In this document: in pieces, positions 16,598 to 25,270 of the stretch
Numbering within the stretch: position 1 is the first letter of the stretch
Layout of the letters: every line of letters starts with the position of its first letter
Assembly (NCBI GenBank): GCA_037443785.1
Contig: JBBINR010000001.1
Location: 103,978-167,977 of the forward strand
Direction of reading: 5' to 3'
Source: JAQUOA01 sp037443785
GTDB taxonomy: Bacteria > Bacteroidota > Ignavibacteria > UBA10030 > UBA8401
DNA length: 64,000 bases
Translations under genes and position numbers: made by a program
Notes under the pieces: generated by a model
What the model was told of the DNA's origin: nothing
Databases searched by the model: none
What the model saw: the letters and a program-made list of their open reading frames with translations, nothing else

Positions 16598-17116
16598 ATG
16601 AATTCACGTGTGAGCGTTTTTATAGGGATTGGATTAATTGTGTTGGCGGCGTTGTCTCGTTTGATTCCACATCCGATGAATTTTGCACCAATCACCGCGA
16701 TTGCGCTATTTGGCGGGTTCTATTTTGATAAGCGCATCGCCCCGGTGTTGCCTCTGGCTGCCTTGGTGATCAGCGATTCTATCATCGGATTTTATGATGG
16801 TATTGCATGGGTGTACGGAAGTTTTCTTCTTGTTGTGGCTATTGGAATGTTTGCCAAGAAATTCAAATCGATTCCTGTTGTGTATGGAACATCACTGCTT
16901 GGGTCCGTCCTCTTTTTCCTTATCACCAATTTTGCAGTATGGAAATCGGGAATTATGTATTCATTAGATTGGAAAGGGTTAGTTGAGTGTTATGCTGCAG
17001 GCATTCCATTCTTTCGGAATGCGGTCATTGGTGATCTGCTTTATGTAACGGCAATTTTCGGCATCTATGAACTTTCGATGAAGCTTTTACCAAAAGAAGC
17101 TGCAAGCAAAGCATAA
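16598..17116 (+). CDS. DUF6580 family membrane protein, putative cobalamin-related transporter component
   Basis: A 172-residue membrane protein with about five hydrophobic segments. The N-terminal signature RLIPHPMNFAPITAIALFGG is at about residues 22-41, and FRNAVIGDLLYVTAIFGIYE near residue 142; these match the DUF6580 group, which resembles small substrate-binding (S) components of ECF vitamin transporters. AAGGAG lies 5-10 bases before the ATG. It is the only gene directly behind cobalamin riboswitch 1, so expression in B12 shortage is expected. A role in inner-membrane uptake of B12 or a precursor is inferred. No ECF ATPase genes or BtuCDF are in the window. Confidence 0.8.
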   Translation: MNSRVSVFIGIGLIVLAALSRLIPHPMNFAPITAIALFGGFYFDKRIAPVLPLAALVISDSIIGFYDGIAWVYGSFLLVVAIGMFAKKFKSIPVVYGTSLLGSVLFFLITNFAVWKSGIMYSLDWKGLVECYAAGIPFFRNAVIGDLLYVTAIFGIYELSMKLLPKEAASKA

Positions 17117-17149
17117 GGTATTACAATTTGCTGTAGCTTTGTTCTTTTC

Positions 17150-17300
17150 AATATCACTGTTGGTGTCTCAAACGCAGTAAAATAGTTTGAGATGAAAATG
17201 GGAATTCCGTGATTCGTCAAACGAAAATTCGGAAGCTGACCCGCAACTGTAAATCCGCTACATAACGGATAAGCCAGGAGACCTGCCAGCATTTGTTCGA
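17150..17300 (+). promoter_or_regulatory. Cobalamin riboswitch 2
   Basis: A second cobalamin aptamer with B12 box AGCCAGGAGACCTGCC at 17272-17287, core CCCGCAACTGT at 17240-17250 and GATGAAAATGGGAA at 17191-17204. The 60 bases from 17191 match riboswitch 1 (from 16381) at 57 positions, while the peripheral stem before the B12 box differs. It precedes a BtuB-like receptor, with a terminator just before the start codon. It should repress the receptor and the following lipoprotein when cobalamin is plentiful. Confidence 0.95.
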
Positions 17301-17349
17301 TGTTCCTTCGTGGAGAGAGGAATAATTGAGGAATGAAATATATTTTTTT

Positions 17350-17390
17350 ACCCCAATTTTCTACCCACGAAGATTGGGGTTTTTTATTTT
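17350..17390 (+). terminator. Terminator hairpin of riboswitch 2 expression platform
   Basis: The stem CCCCAAT (17351-17357) pairs with ATTGGGG (17373-17379) and is followed by a T-rich tract that ends one base before the ATG at 17392. The hairpin also covers the zone where a ribosome site would lie, so it could block both elongation and initiation. Confidence 0.75.
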
Positions 17391-17391
17391 T

Positions 17392-19377
17392 ATGAAAAAT
17401 GTTTTTCTCATTCATATTCTGTGCTGTTCTTTTTTATCTGCCGAAGATTTGGCGGATACGGCAAAAGTATTTCAACTCAAGGGAGTAATGGTAACGAGCG
17501 CCCGCTTCTCCCGTAACGAAAAAACCTCGCCATTGAATTTATCGATCGTTGGGAAAGAAGCGATGCGATCCCTTAATGGAACCTCTGTGGCAGATGTTTT
17601 GGGGCATATGGATGGTGTTGCCATGAAGGAATATGCCGGTAATTCTGGTATTAAAACTATATCACAACGAGGAATGGGAAGTGAACATACCGCCGTTCTG
17701 TTAAACGGAATGAGAATTAGTGTTGCGCAAAATGCATTGCTTGATTTTGGATTGTACGATATCGATGCGTTTGATGGAGTAGAACTTGTTTCAGGAGGAA
17801 GTTCTTCATTGTATGGTGCAGATGCAGTTGCCGGAGTCGTTAACATTGTTACAAAATCTGCACGCGAATCTTTTTCATTTAAGGGAAATTACGGGGTCGG
17901 CTCATTCGGGCAAAAAAAAATTTCATCATCTCTAGGATTTGGGAACGATAATATTGGATTTCGCATTGGCGGGATTCATGAAGCGAGTGAAGAAAATTAC
18001 CCTTTCACCGTTACTTTAGGTTCAAGGTCTGTATCAACGGTCAGAAAAAATTCAGATTATTCTTCAACAACCTTGTATGCACTGTCCGACGGCAATTTTT
18101 CAACTCAACTCTCATATTCATTCTATTCGTCGCTGCTTTTATCAGAGCGCGGAGTTCCCGGAGTATTCATTTCACCGTCGCTTTCAACACTCTCAAGACA
18201 AAAAGATGAAGATGCATTGGCCGTCGGAGGAATTTCGTATGCAGCGAATGATCACGTAATACTCACGACGCAATTTCTGTCGCGATATTATTATGAACAG
18301 TACGCCGATCCCGCTATTGTTGTGGGGAATATCCCGCTTAGTAATTACTTCAAGAATAATGATGTTCGATTATTATCTCATCTTACCGTCGATGATAACC
18401 AATCACGCTGGGTTTTTGGCGGGGAATTCGGCCGCCTCACCGCAACAGGCAGTTCAATAAAACGCGGTGCGATTCGGAATAATGCCGGAGTCTTCTTTTC
18501 CTTGGAGCAAACTATTCCGATTCATTTTGGCATCGTGGAAAATGTCATTGTATTGCCTTCAGCCCGTGTAGATGCTGTTACAAAATTCCCTACACTATTT
18601 AGCCCATCTATTGCGGCTTCATGTGTCTTTTCCCAGTTCACATTGGATCCGTTGGAAGACATCCTCGTTGTCGGACGAATCGGGATCAGTAAGAATTATT
18701 CTGTTCCGACATTTAATGAATTGTATTATAGCGGCGGCGGAGGAATTGGAAATCCCGAAGTTCGACCTGAAAAAGGATTTTCTTTCGATGCAGGGGGCAA
18801 TGTTTCATTCAATTTCTTTGGCTCACATTCGCTGACGACAAAATATTTCTTTATCCATCTCAATGATCGGATTGTATGGCTTCCTGCAGGAAGCTTTGGC
18901 GTAACGCCAAAGAATGTTCGAATGGTTGAATCGGAGGGTGTTGAATTAAATTATAAATATACTTCTGATGATTACTTTGGATTTGATCTAAAATACTCAT
19001 TGATTTCTGCGCGTAAAATTGCAGAAGATTACTACGGAGATCCAAACGTAGGACGCTATCTCATTTATGTCCCTTCCGAAAATGTTTCTGTGCAAATGTT
19101 CGTCGCTCTTCCTTTGAAGATATCATCTATTTCTTCGGTTGAAATCAATAGTGAATTTCGTCGCATCGGTTTTCGATATACGGAAGAAGATAATTCAAAA
19201 ATTTTGCCATCGGTGTATCTTTTCAATTTCAACATCCGCACAGCGTTGTCGATGTTCGACGTGCAATCATTTTTCAAATTTTCAATAAATAATATTACCA
19301 ACCAACAATATCAAATAATGTATTCTTATCCAATGCCGGGACGTTCATTCCTACTGACGGCAGGAATACAAATTTAA
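17392..19377 (+). CDS. btuB: TonB-dependent cobalamin receptor, BtuB-like
   Basis: A 661-residue outer-membrane receptor. A signal peptide (MKNVFLIHILCCSFLSAEDL) is followed by a TonB-box-like segment and a plug domain: VADVLGHMDGVAMKEY, SQRGMGSEHTAVLLNGMR and VELVSGGSSSLYGADAVAG at about residues 65-140. The rest is beta-barrel ending in aromatic-rich strands (MPGRSFLLTAGIQI). A longer frame opens at 17326, but that would place the start inside the riboswitch platform, so the ATG at 17392 after the terminator is chosen. Control by a cobalamin riboswitch gives the substrate: corrinoid uptake across the outer membrane, energised by TonB. Confidence 0.92.
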   Translation: MKNVFLIHILCCSFLSAEDLADTAKVFQLKGVMVTSARFSRNEKTSPLNLSIVGKEAMRSLNGTSVADVLGHMDGVAMKEYAGNSGIKTISQRGMGSEHTAVLLNGMRISVAQNALLDFGLYDIDAFDGVELVSGGSSSLYGADAVAGVVNIVTKSARESFSFKGNYGVGSFGQKKISSSLGFGNDNIGFRIGGIHEASEENYPFTVTLGSRSVSTVRKNSDYSSTTLYALSDGNFSTQLSYSFYSSLLLSERGVPGVFISPSLSTLSRQKDEDALAVGGISYAANDHVILTTQFLSRYYYEQYADPAIVVGNIPLSNYFKNNDVRLLSHLTVDDNQSRWVFGGEFGRLTATGSSIKRGAIRNNAGVFFSLEQTIPIHFGIVENVIVLPSARVDAVTKFPTLFSPSIAASCVFSQFTLDPLEDILVVGRIGISKNYSVPTFNELYYSGGGGIGNPEVRPEKGFSFDAGGNVSFNFFGSHSLTTKYFFIHLNDRIVWLPAGSFGVTPKNVRMVESEGVELNYKYTSDDYFGFDLKYSLISARKIAEDYYGDPNVGRYLIYVPSENVSVQMFVALPLKISSISSVEINSEFRRIGFRYTEEDNSKILPSVYLFNFNIRTALSMFDVQSFFKFSINNITNQQYQIMYSYPMPGRSFLLTAGIQI

Positions 19378-19386
19378 GGGAGCTCT

Positions 19387-20448
19387 ATGAAGCATGCAGT
19401 TTCTGTTGTGGCAGTCCTTTTTCTTTTTTTAGCAGGGTGTAAAAATGATCCGTCTGCTGTCTCATTATCAAATATCGCTCCAACGACCAAGGGAGTGTAT
19501 ATTTTGAATGAAGGAGATTTTAATGACCCGGTTGGTGCTAAGCTGACATTCTACGATCCTAAGACCGATTCTGTGTTTAAAAATGTTTATGAAACTGCAA
19601 ATAATAATCAATCGCTTGGAAATCTAGGTGATGACATGATTCTTGATGGAACAAAGCTCTATACGGTAATGAGCGGCTCGGATGAAGTCAAAATTCTCGA
19701 TGTAAATACTAACAAAGTATTAACGAGCACGCAATTAAACGGTGATGATCCGCATGATTTATGTTTGGTAAAAAATATTAATCGATTATTTGTAACCAGG
19801 CTTTATAAAAATTCAATTCTTGTTTTGAACGCAACGACGCTTGCAGTTGTTGATTCAATTTCAGTCGGCGCAAATCCGCTTGGCGTGGTTTTGGCCGATA
19901 GTTTGTTATTTGTCTGCAATTCGGGCTATGGTTCATCGAACTCTGTCAGTGTCATTAATGTTAACTCTCTTAAAGTGACAAAAATCGTTCAAGTTGGTTT
20001 TGGACCATCTTCTGCTCAGTTTATTGATGGGAAGATCTATGTTGTCTGTGCAGGAAATCCGTATGCGGTTCCAAAAGTTCCCAGTGCGATTTACTCTATT
20101 TCTGCTGTATCAAAGGCGGTGGTCGATACAATTTCTATTGATAATTATTTGTTCGGCAATTCTGCTGTAGGGCCGGACGGGAAGTTATATGTGATTGGCA
20201 CGGCAAACGGTAGTTTTTTTGGCGGACCGATTCATCAAGTTGATATAAAATCAAAGATCATCGCTAAAAATTATATTGATGGAGTTTTTTATGGAATGGC
20301 TATTGATGAAACGAATGGCAATTTTTATCTCGGCGATGTAAGAAACTTTGCCACCGATGGCGAAGTTTTTATTTACACTAAAACAGGAACATTTTTGAAG
20401 AAATTTTCCGCGCAAAAGGGTCCTGCCGTGTTTGCGTTTAAAAGATAA
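19387..20448 (+). CDS. YncE-like beta-propeller surface lipoprotein, BtuG-like
   Basis: A 353-residue protein with a lipoprotein signal peptide ending in LFLAGC (Cys 18). The body is built of repeated propeller blades: VKILDVNTNKVLTSTQL, SILVLNATTLAVVDSISVG, VSVINVNSLKVTKIVQVG and AIYSISAVSKAVVDTISID. It starts 9 bases after the BtuB-like receptor and ends at a strong terminator, so it shares riboswitch 2. In Bacteroides, BtuG is a surface beta-propeller lipoprotein that captures B12 and hands it to BtuB; the same layout here suggests a functional equivalent. Sequence kinship to BtuG itself was not tested. Confidence 0.85.
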   Translation: MKHAVSVVAVLFLFLAGCKNDPSAVSLSNIAPTTKGVYILNEGDFNDPVGAKLTFYDPKTDSVFKNVYETANNNQSLGNLGDDMILDGTKLYTVMSGSDEVKILDVNTNKVLTSTQLNGDDPHDLCLVKNINRLFVTRLYKNSILVLNATTLAVVDSISVGANPLGVVLADSLLFVCNSGYGSSNSVSVINVNSLKVTKIVQVGFGPSSAQFIDGKIYVVCAGNPYAVPKVPSAIYSISAVSKAVVDTISIDNYLFGNSAVGPDGKLYVIGTANGSFFGGPIHQVDIKSKIIAKNYIDGVFYGMAIDETNGNFYLGDVRNFATDGEVFIYTKTGTFLKKFSAQKGPAVFAFKR

Positions 20449-20467
20449 GTTGATCGAACAATTTTTC

Positions 20468-20500
20468 AAAAACAGCGGCTCCTTGCCGCTGTTTTTATTT
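20468..20500 (+). terminator. Rho-independent terminator after B12 operon
   Basis: The stem AACAGCGGC (20471-20479) pairs with GCCGCTGTT (20485-20493), with a 5-base loop and the tail TTTATTTT. It closes the receptor-lipoprotein transcript 20 bases after the stop codon. Confidence 0.9.
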
Positions 20501-20580
20501 TGAGCAAGATTGGCTATATTACTGCACAAAATCAACTCACAAATTACATAAAGAGACAATATTAGGTTTATCGAAAAATT

Positions 20581-22287
20581 ATGGCAACTGTATCAATATT
20601 TCCAGGTCAACTGCAAGAATCATTTAATTCACGCATCACCGCATTTTCCAATACATCAATAATTTCCAAACTGTGGCAGAAAGATTATACCATCTGGCGA
20701 AGCGAAGAGGTTCATAAAAAATCGATTCTGAATCGGCTGGGCTGGCTGCACAGTTTGGATTTGATGAGAAGCAATATCGAAGTATTAACTTTTTTTTCAA
20801 ATGAGATAAAACAAGCCGGCTATACTCATGTTGTTGTGCTTGGGATGGGTGGAAGCAGTTTGTGCCCCGACGTGTGCAGAGCGACATTTGGAAGTGCGCA
20901 GGGATTCCCGAAGTTGTTGGTGCTCGATAGTACAAACCCCACTTCTGTTTTGAGAATTGAAAAGCAGATCAATCTTACGACAACGATTTTTATTGTTGCA
21001 AGTAAATCGGGCGGAACCACTGAAACGAATATGTTTTATCAATATTTTTATGACCGGGTCACTTCGGTAAAAAAGAATCCGGGAGAAAATTTTGTCGCTG
21101 TGACCGATGCAAACACAAAGATGGAAAGTATTGCCAAGGAAAAACAGTTCAGGAAGATTTTTATCAACCCTGAAGATATTGGCGGGCGATATTCAGCTCT
21201 TTCTTATTTTGGACTTGTGCCGATGGCATTAATCGGAATGGACATTAAAAAAATATTGGAATCTGCCGATAATTTACGCAAGCAAAGTAAACTCGATGCG
21301 GTTCAAAACCCGGCCTTGCAAATTGGCGTACTTATGGGCGAAGCACACAATGTCGGAATTGATAAATTAACATTTATTACATCGGAAGAGATTTCGACAT
21401 TTGCGTACTGGACCGAACAATTGATTGCCGAAAGTACTGGAAAAGAAGGCAAAGGAATTCTGCCTCTTGAAGGTGAAGCTGTTCCGCTTCAGTTTGATGA
21501 GTCGAAATATGGAACGGATAGATTGTTTATCTTTCTTGTATTGGAAAAAGATTCAAAGAAATATGTGGATCTTCAAAAGGAATTTACTCGAAGGGAAATT
21601 CCTTTTGCAATCATTCTTTTGAGCGATACGTACGAACTTGGTTCTCAATATTTTTTATGGGAATTTGCGACTGCGGTTTCGGCTATTATCCTTGGTATTA
21701 ATCCGTTTGATGAGCCGAATGTCAAAGAAAGCAAAGATAACACCGTTCGTGTTATTGAGGAGTTCAAGAGTAAGGGATCATTACCCGTTAATAAGGAGAT
21801 TTTGTCGGATGTGAACTGCAAAGTATATTCTGAACCGGCAACGGCCTCAAGAGTTACGTTGAACTCATTGCCCATGCTGTTGAAGAGTCACTTTACAGGG
21901 AAAAAGGGTGAAGATTATATTGCTCTTTTAGCATACATCGATCAAAATCCGGGAAATGAAAAATTACTTTACTCAATTCGCGAAGCTTTAACTTCTCAAT
22001 TTTTTTTACCGGCAACAGTCGGCTTTGGTCCTCGCTATTTGCACTCAACCGGACAGCTGCACAAAGGTGGAAAATCAAATGGGATTTTCCTTCTCATCAC
22101 CGCCGATGAACCGGACGATTTAAAAATTCCGGGGGAAATTTTCTCATTTGAAGTTTTAAAAAATGCTCAAGCGTTGGGTGATTATCAATCTTTTGCCTCT
22201 CGAAAATCGCGCCTGGTTCATATTCATTTTAAAGGATCAGTCAATCGAGGCTTAGAGTTGTTGTTGAATGCTGTCTCCAAGAGTTGA
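20581..22287 (+). CDS. pgi: Glucose-6-phosphate isomerase
   Basis: A 568-residue isomerase with SIS domains. The sugar-phosphate site appears as VVVLGMGGSSLCPDV near residue 81 and IVASKSGGTTETN near residue 138. GGRYSALSYFGLVPMALIG lies near residue 200, and AESTGKEGKGILPLEGE and HSTGQLHKGGKSNGIF lie further on. It interconverts glucose-6-phosphate and fructose-6-phosphate. The motif set is closest to the isomerase half of transaldolase-Pgi fusion proteins, but no transaldolase domain is attached or adjacent. It stands between the B12 operon terminator and nanE, 40 bases before the latter. Confidence 0.92.
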   Translation: MATVSIFPGQLQESFNSRITAFSNTSIISKLWQKDYTIWRSEEVHKKSILNRLGWLHSLDLMRSNIEVLTFFSNEIKQAGYTHVVVLGMGGSSLCPDVCRATFGSAQGFPKLLVLDSTNPTSVLRIEKQINLTTTIFIVASKSGGTTETNMFYQYFYDRVTSVKKNPGENFVAVTDANTKMESIAKEKQFRKIFINPEDIGGRYSALSYFGLVPMALIGMDIKKILESADNLRKQSKLDAVQNPALQIGVLMGEAHNVGIDKLTFITSEEISTFAYWTEQLIAESTGKEGKGILPLEGEAVPLQFDESKYGTDRLFIFLVLEKDSKKYVDLQKEFTRREIPFAIILLSDTYELGSQYFLWEFATAVSAIILGINPFDEPNVKESKDNTVRVIEEFKSKGSLPVNKEILSDVNCKVYSEPATASRVTLNSLPMLLKSHFTGKKGEDYIALLAYIDQNPGNEKLLYSIREALTSQFFLPATVGFGPRYLHSTGQLHKGGKSNGIFLLITADEPDDLKIPGEIFSFEVLKNAQALGDYQSFASRKSRLVHIHFKGSVNRGLELLLNAVSKS

Positions 22288-22327
22288 CAATTTATAGAAA
22301 CTACTTTTCCCATTATCATTGATTATC

Positions 22328-23023
22328 ATGAATAACCTCATCGCGAAACTTAAACACGGTCTTATTGTTTCCTGTCAGGCGGATGACCAAGATCCTTTTG
22401 ATCATCCGGAATTGATTGCAAAGTTTGCAAAGGCAGCGCAATTAGGCGGTGCGGTTGGAATTCGGACACAAGGTATCGACAATATTAAAATGGTACGCAG
22501 TGAAGTTGATCTTCCAATTATTGGAATGGTTGAAGGGTCATTTGCGAACGGTTGGACTTGCATAACTCCTGATTTTAAGGATATTGATGATCTTATCGAC
22601 GCCGGTGTCGATATCATTGCGCTTGATGTGACAACGAGAAAACGTCCGAATGGAATGGATGGAGTCGAATTTTTTGATGAAGTGAGTGAGAGGTACGATA
22701 TTCCATTGATGGCGGATATTTCTACCTTTGAAGAAGGAATTCGTGCTGCAGAAATGGGTGCGGAATTAATTGCCACAACACTCGTCGGACATACTGAGTT
22801 TACAGAGAAATATTTAACGGAACACCCCGATTTTAATCTTATCGAACAGCTTTCAAGAACAGTGAAAGTTCCTGTTGTGGCGGAGGGAAGAATTTGGTCG
22901 CCTGATGATGCACGAGAGTGTTTGCACTATGGTGCGTATTGCGTCGTTGTTGGCTCTGCCATTACTCGTCCCAAGGTGATGACGAAAAAATTTGTGAACG
23001 CCTTGGTGTCAAAAATAAATTAA
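22328..23023 (+). CDS. nanE: N-acylglucosamine-6-phosphate 2-epimerase
   Basis: A TIM-barrel protein of 231 residues from the ATG at 22328; an in-frame TTG at 22319 is less likely. Key segments are HGLIVSCQADDQDPFD at the N-terminus, IGIRTQGIDNIKMV, LPIIGMVEG, IIALDVTTRKRP near residue 95, PLMADISTFEEGIRAAEMGA and VVAEGRIWSPDDARECLHYGA near residue 180. NanE interconverts N-acetylmannosamine-6-phosphate and N-acetylglucosamine-6-phosphate. No other sialic acid catabolic gene is nearby, so it may serve amino-sugar supply for glycans. Confidence 0.93.
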   Translation: MNNLIAKLKHGLIVSCQADDQDPFDHPELIAKFAKAAQLGGAVGIRTQGIDNIKMVRSEVDLPIIGMVEGSFANGWTCITPDFKDIDDLIDAGVDIIALDVTTRKRPNGMDGVEFFDEVSERYDIPLMADISTFEEGIRAAEMGAELIATTLVGHTEFTEKYLTEHPDFNLIEQLSRTVKVPVVAEGRIWSPDDARECLHYGAYCVVVGSAITRPKVMTKKFVNALVSKIN

Positions 23024-23052
23024 TCCGAAATGTTCCCTCAAGAAAGGTTGTG

Positions 23053-24669
23053 ATGAAAAGAATTTTCTCGGCTGTATTTCTGAATGTAGTGAGCGTAACA
23101 ATCGTATTAACGCAATCGGTGTACCTTCCCGGCACCCATCAAGTATATAAATTTCTGGATAAAATGGAAGCGAAGGGTTTTATTACGGAGTATCGTGATG
23201 ACGTGAAGCCGTTAACTCGAGCATCGATCGCTCAATTTATTATTCAGCTTGACTCGTCATATGCGGCTATGACTGATGTTGAACAGGACGAATTAGCCTT
23301 TTTCAAGGAAGAATTTTTCCAAGAGCTGAAACGATTAAAGTATGATCTTTTATTGGATGAACGATGGCATTTATATCAGTATGAAAGTGAGCCCGGATTA
23401 TTTTCTGTTGACCTCATTGGTGGATGGGGATATGAAAAACGAGCCGATGGGAAATTTACAAGATCACAGCATAACGGATTACAGTCGTATGGCTATCTTG
23501 GTGATCAGATGGGTATTTATTTTCACTACTATGATAATAGAGAGGCAGGAACGTATATTGATAACCTTCGTTCTCTTTCATCTAAACCCGCAGAGGTAAT
23601 TTCACGCCAAACCCACCCCACCTCGATGGAATATGATAATATCGATGTTCAATTGACGTATCAATATTCGGCCATGACACTTTCGATAGAAAAAATGCAC
23701 AATATGTGGGGAAATGGAGATCGAGGACAATTAATTTTGTCGAACAAATCTCCTTCGTTTCCTCAAATTAAATTTAAATTGAAATTGGGGAAAGATGTGG
23801 ATTTTACATATTTGCATGGATGGTTATACTCCGGCATTGTAGATTCTCTCCGGTCTTTTCAAGTCTCAAATATTCCAGGGACTCTTGGGTTCCGAACAAT
23901 CTATAAGCAAAAATATATTGCCGCGCACATGCTGGAGTTTACCCCGTGGAAAGGGATTGATATAGCAGTTGGTGAATCTGAAATTTACGGCGGTCGAAAT
24001 CCCGAATTATTGTATCTTATTCCATTCATGTTTTTTAAAGCAGGTGAACATTGGATGTACGACACCGATAATTCGCAGATATTTGCAAGCTTTGATTTTA
24101 ATGTTGTTAGAAATTATAATTTCTATACATCAATTTTTATTGATGAGTTTTCTACTGAGGAATTTTATAGGACCGATCGCCAGCGAAATCAATTAGGATT
24201 TACTGTCGGTGGAAGATCGTATGATCAGCTGTACGAAAATACGATGGTTCAAGTTGAATATACTCGTCTTAATCCGTGGGTCTATAATCACAAATATCCT
24301 GACGCAACATTTCAAAGTCACTCTGTTGATCTTGGTCACTGGCTGGGGCAAAATGGAGACCTATTCTATCTTGGAATTGAATATCAACCGAAGAGAAATC
24401 TTAAAACAGGGATTGAGTTTGAATCGATACGAAAAGGCGGAAAAATGCCGACCCAATTTCAATACCAACTTCCGACACCCGAATTCCTTTATGCGCCACT
24501 TACCAAACAGCAATCGTATGGTGTATGGGCAACTTATGAGCTAGTAAGAGATTTTTTTGTCGATTTTCGCGTTTATCAACAGAGATTCACCACACAAGAA
24601 CCATGGCGTGGTTCAGAGTATGCTAAAAAATTGGATGCCAGCTTAAGTGTTTCTTATAATGTTCGCTGA
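23053..24669 (+). CDS. Wzi-like outer-membrane capsule assembly protein
   Basis: A 538-residue protein from the ATG at 23053, preceded by AGAAAGG; a longer frame opens inside nanE at 22918 but lacks a signal sequence. The N-terminus is a signal peptide (MKRIFSAVFLNVVSVTIVLT). A helical stretch with LPGTHQVYKFLDKMEAKGFI and VKPLTRASIAQFI (residues 18-65) precedes a long beta-strand-rich region with barrel-like alternation (SIEKMHNMWGNGDRGQLILS, EFTPWKGIDIAVGESEIYGG). This matches the capsule assembly Wzi family, an outer-membrane barrel that ties capsule to the surface. It fits with the glycan genes upstream but is not adjacent to them. Confidence 0.75.
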   Translation: MKRIFSAVFLNVVSVTIVLTQSVYLPGTHQVYKFLDKMEAKGFITEYRDDVKPLTRASIAQFIIQLDSSYAAMTDVEQDELAFFKEEFFQELKRLKYDLLLDERWHLYQYESEPGLFSVDLIGGWGYEKRADGKFTRSQHNGLQSYGYLGDQMGIYFHYYDNREAGTYIDNLRSLSSKPAEVISRQTHPTSMEYDNIDVQLTYQYSAMTLSIEKMHNMWGNGDRGQLILSNKSPSFPQIKFKLKLGKDVDFTYLHGWLYSGIVDSLRSFQVSNIPGTLGFRTIYKQKYIAAHMLEFTPWKGIDIAVGESEIYGGRNPELLYLIPFMFFKAGEHWMYDTDNSQIFASFDFNVVRNYNFYTSIFIDEFSTEEFYRTDRQRNQLGFTVGGRSYDQLYENTMVQVEYTRLNPWVYNHKYPDATFQSHSVDLGHWLGQNGDLFYLGIEYQPKRNLKTGIEFESIRKGGKMPTQFQYQLPTPEFLYAPLTKQQSYGVWATYELVRDFFVDFRVYQQRFTTQEPWRGSEYAKKLDASLSVSYNVR

Positions 24670-24718
24670 TATGTTAAACTTTTAAGCCAAACTCAGTGTC
24701 AAAAAGTCATAAAAGCGA

Positions 24719-25270
24719 ATGAATCAAGTTGATGATCTGAAATTAATCCAGAATTTTAAGGCAGGAGATGAACAGGCATTCAATCAACTGGTAATTCGTT
24801 ATCAGGAGAAAGTGTATTGGGTTGTGAGGCGGATGATTCCTGATCATGATGATGCAGATGATATTACCCAAAATGTTTTTATTAAAGCGTATCAATCACT
24901 TCATGCATTCAAAGGTGATTCCGGTTTCTATACGTGGATTTACAGGATTGCGATAAATTTGTCTTTGAATGAAATCAGAAGGAAAAAAATTCGAAAAATT
25001 TTTTCCATTGATGATGAAAGTGCTGTTCAGTTACAATCCGGTGATGACCATCCGCTTGAACAGATTGAACAGAAGGAACGAACGGCTTTGATTCGGAAAG
25101 CAATTGATCGGCTTCCAGAAAAACAAAAAAAAGTGTTTGTATTGAGATATTTTGAAGAATTATCATACGAGGAGATCGCTGCAATTTTGAAAACAAGTGT
25201 CGGTGGGTTAAAGGCAAACTACTTTCATGCAGTAAAAAAGATTGGAGAGATGATAAAAAATGAAGCGTGA
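24719..25270 (+). CDS. ECF-type RNA polymerase sigma factor
   Basis: A 183-residue sigma-70 family factor with region 2 (YQEKVYWVVRRMIPDHDDAD, DITQNVFIKAYQSLHAF, then YTWIYRIAINLSLNEIRR) at residues 22-90 and region 4 (AIDRLPEKQKKVFVLRYFEE, LSYEEIAAILKTSVGGLKA) at about 125-170. Regions 1 and 3 are absent, as in extracytoplasmic function factors of the RpoE type. Its last 11 bases overlap the next gene, a membrane protein that should act as its anti-sigma factor. The third gene encodes a Spy-like periplasmic protein, so the regulon probably responds to envelope stress. Confidence 0.93.
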   Translation: MNQVDDLKLIQNFKAGDEQAFNQLVIRYQEKVYWVVRRMIPDHDDADDITQNVFIKAYQSLHAFKGDSGFYTWIYRIAINLSLNEIRRKKIRKIFSIDDESAVQLQSGDDHPLEQIEQKERTALIRKAIDRLPEKQKKVFVLRYFEELSYEEIAAILKTSVGGLKANYFHAVKKIGEMIKNEA

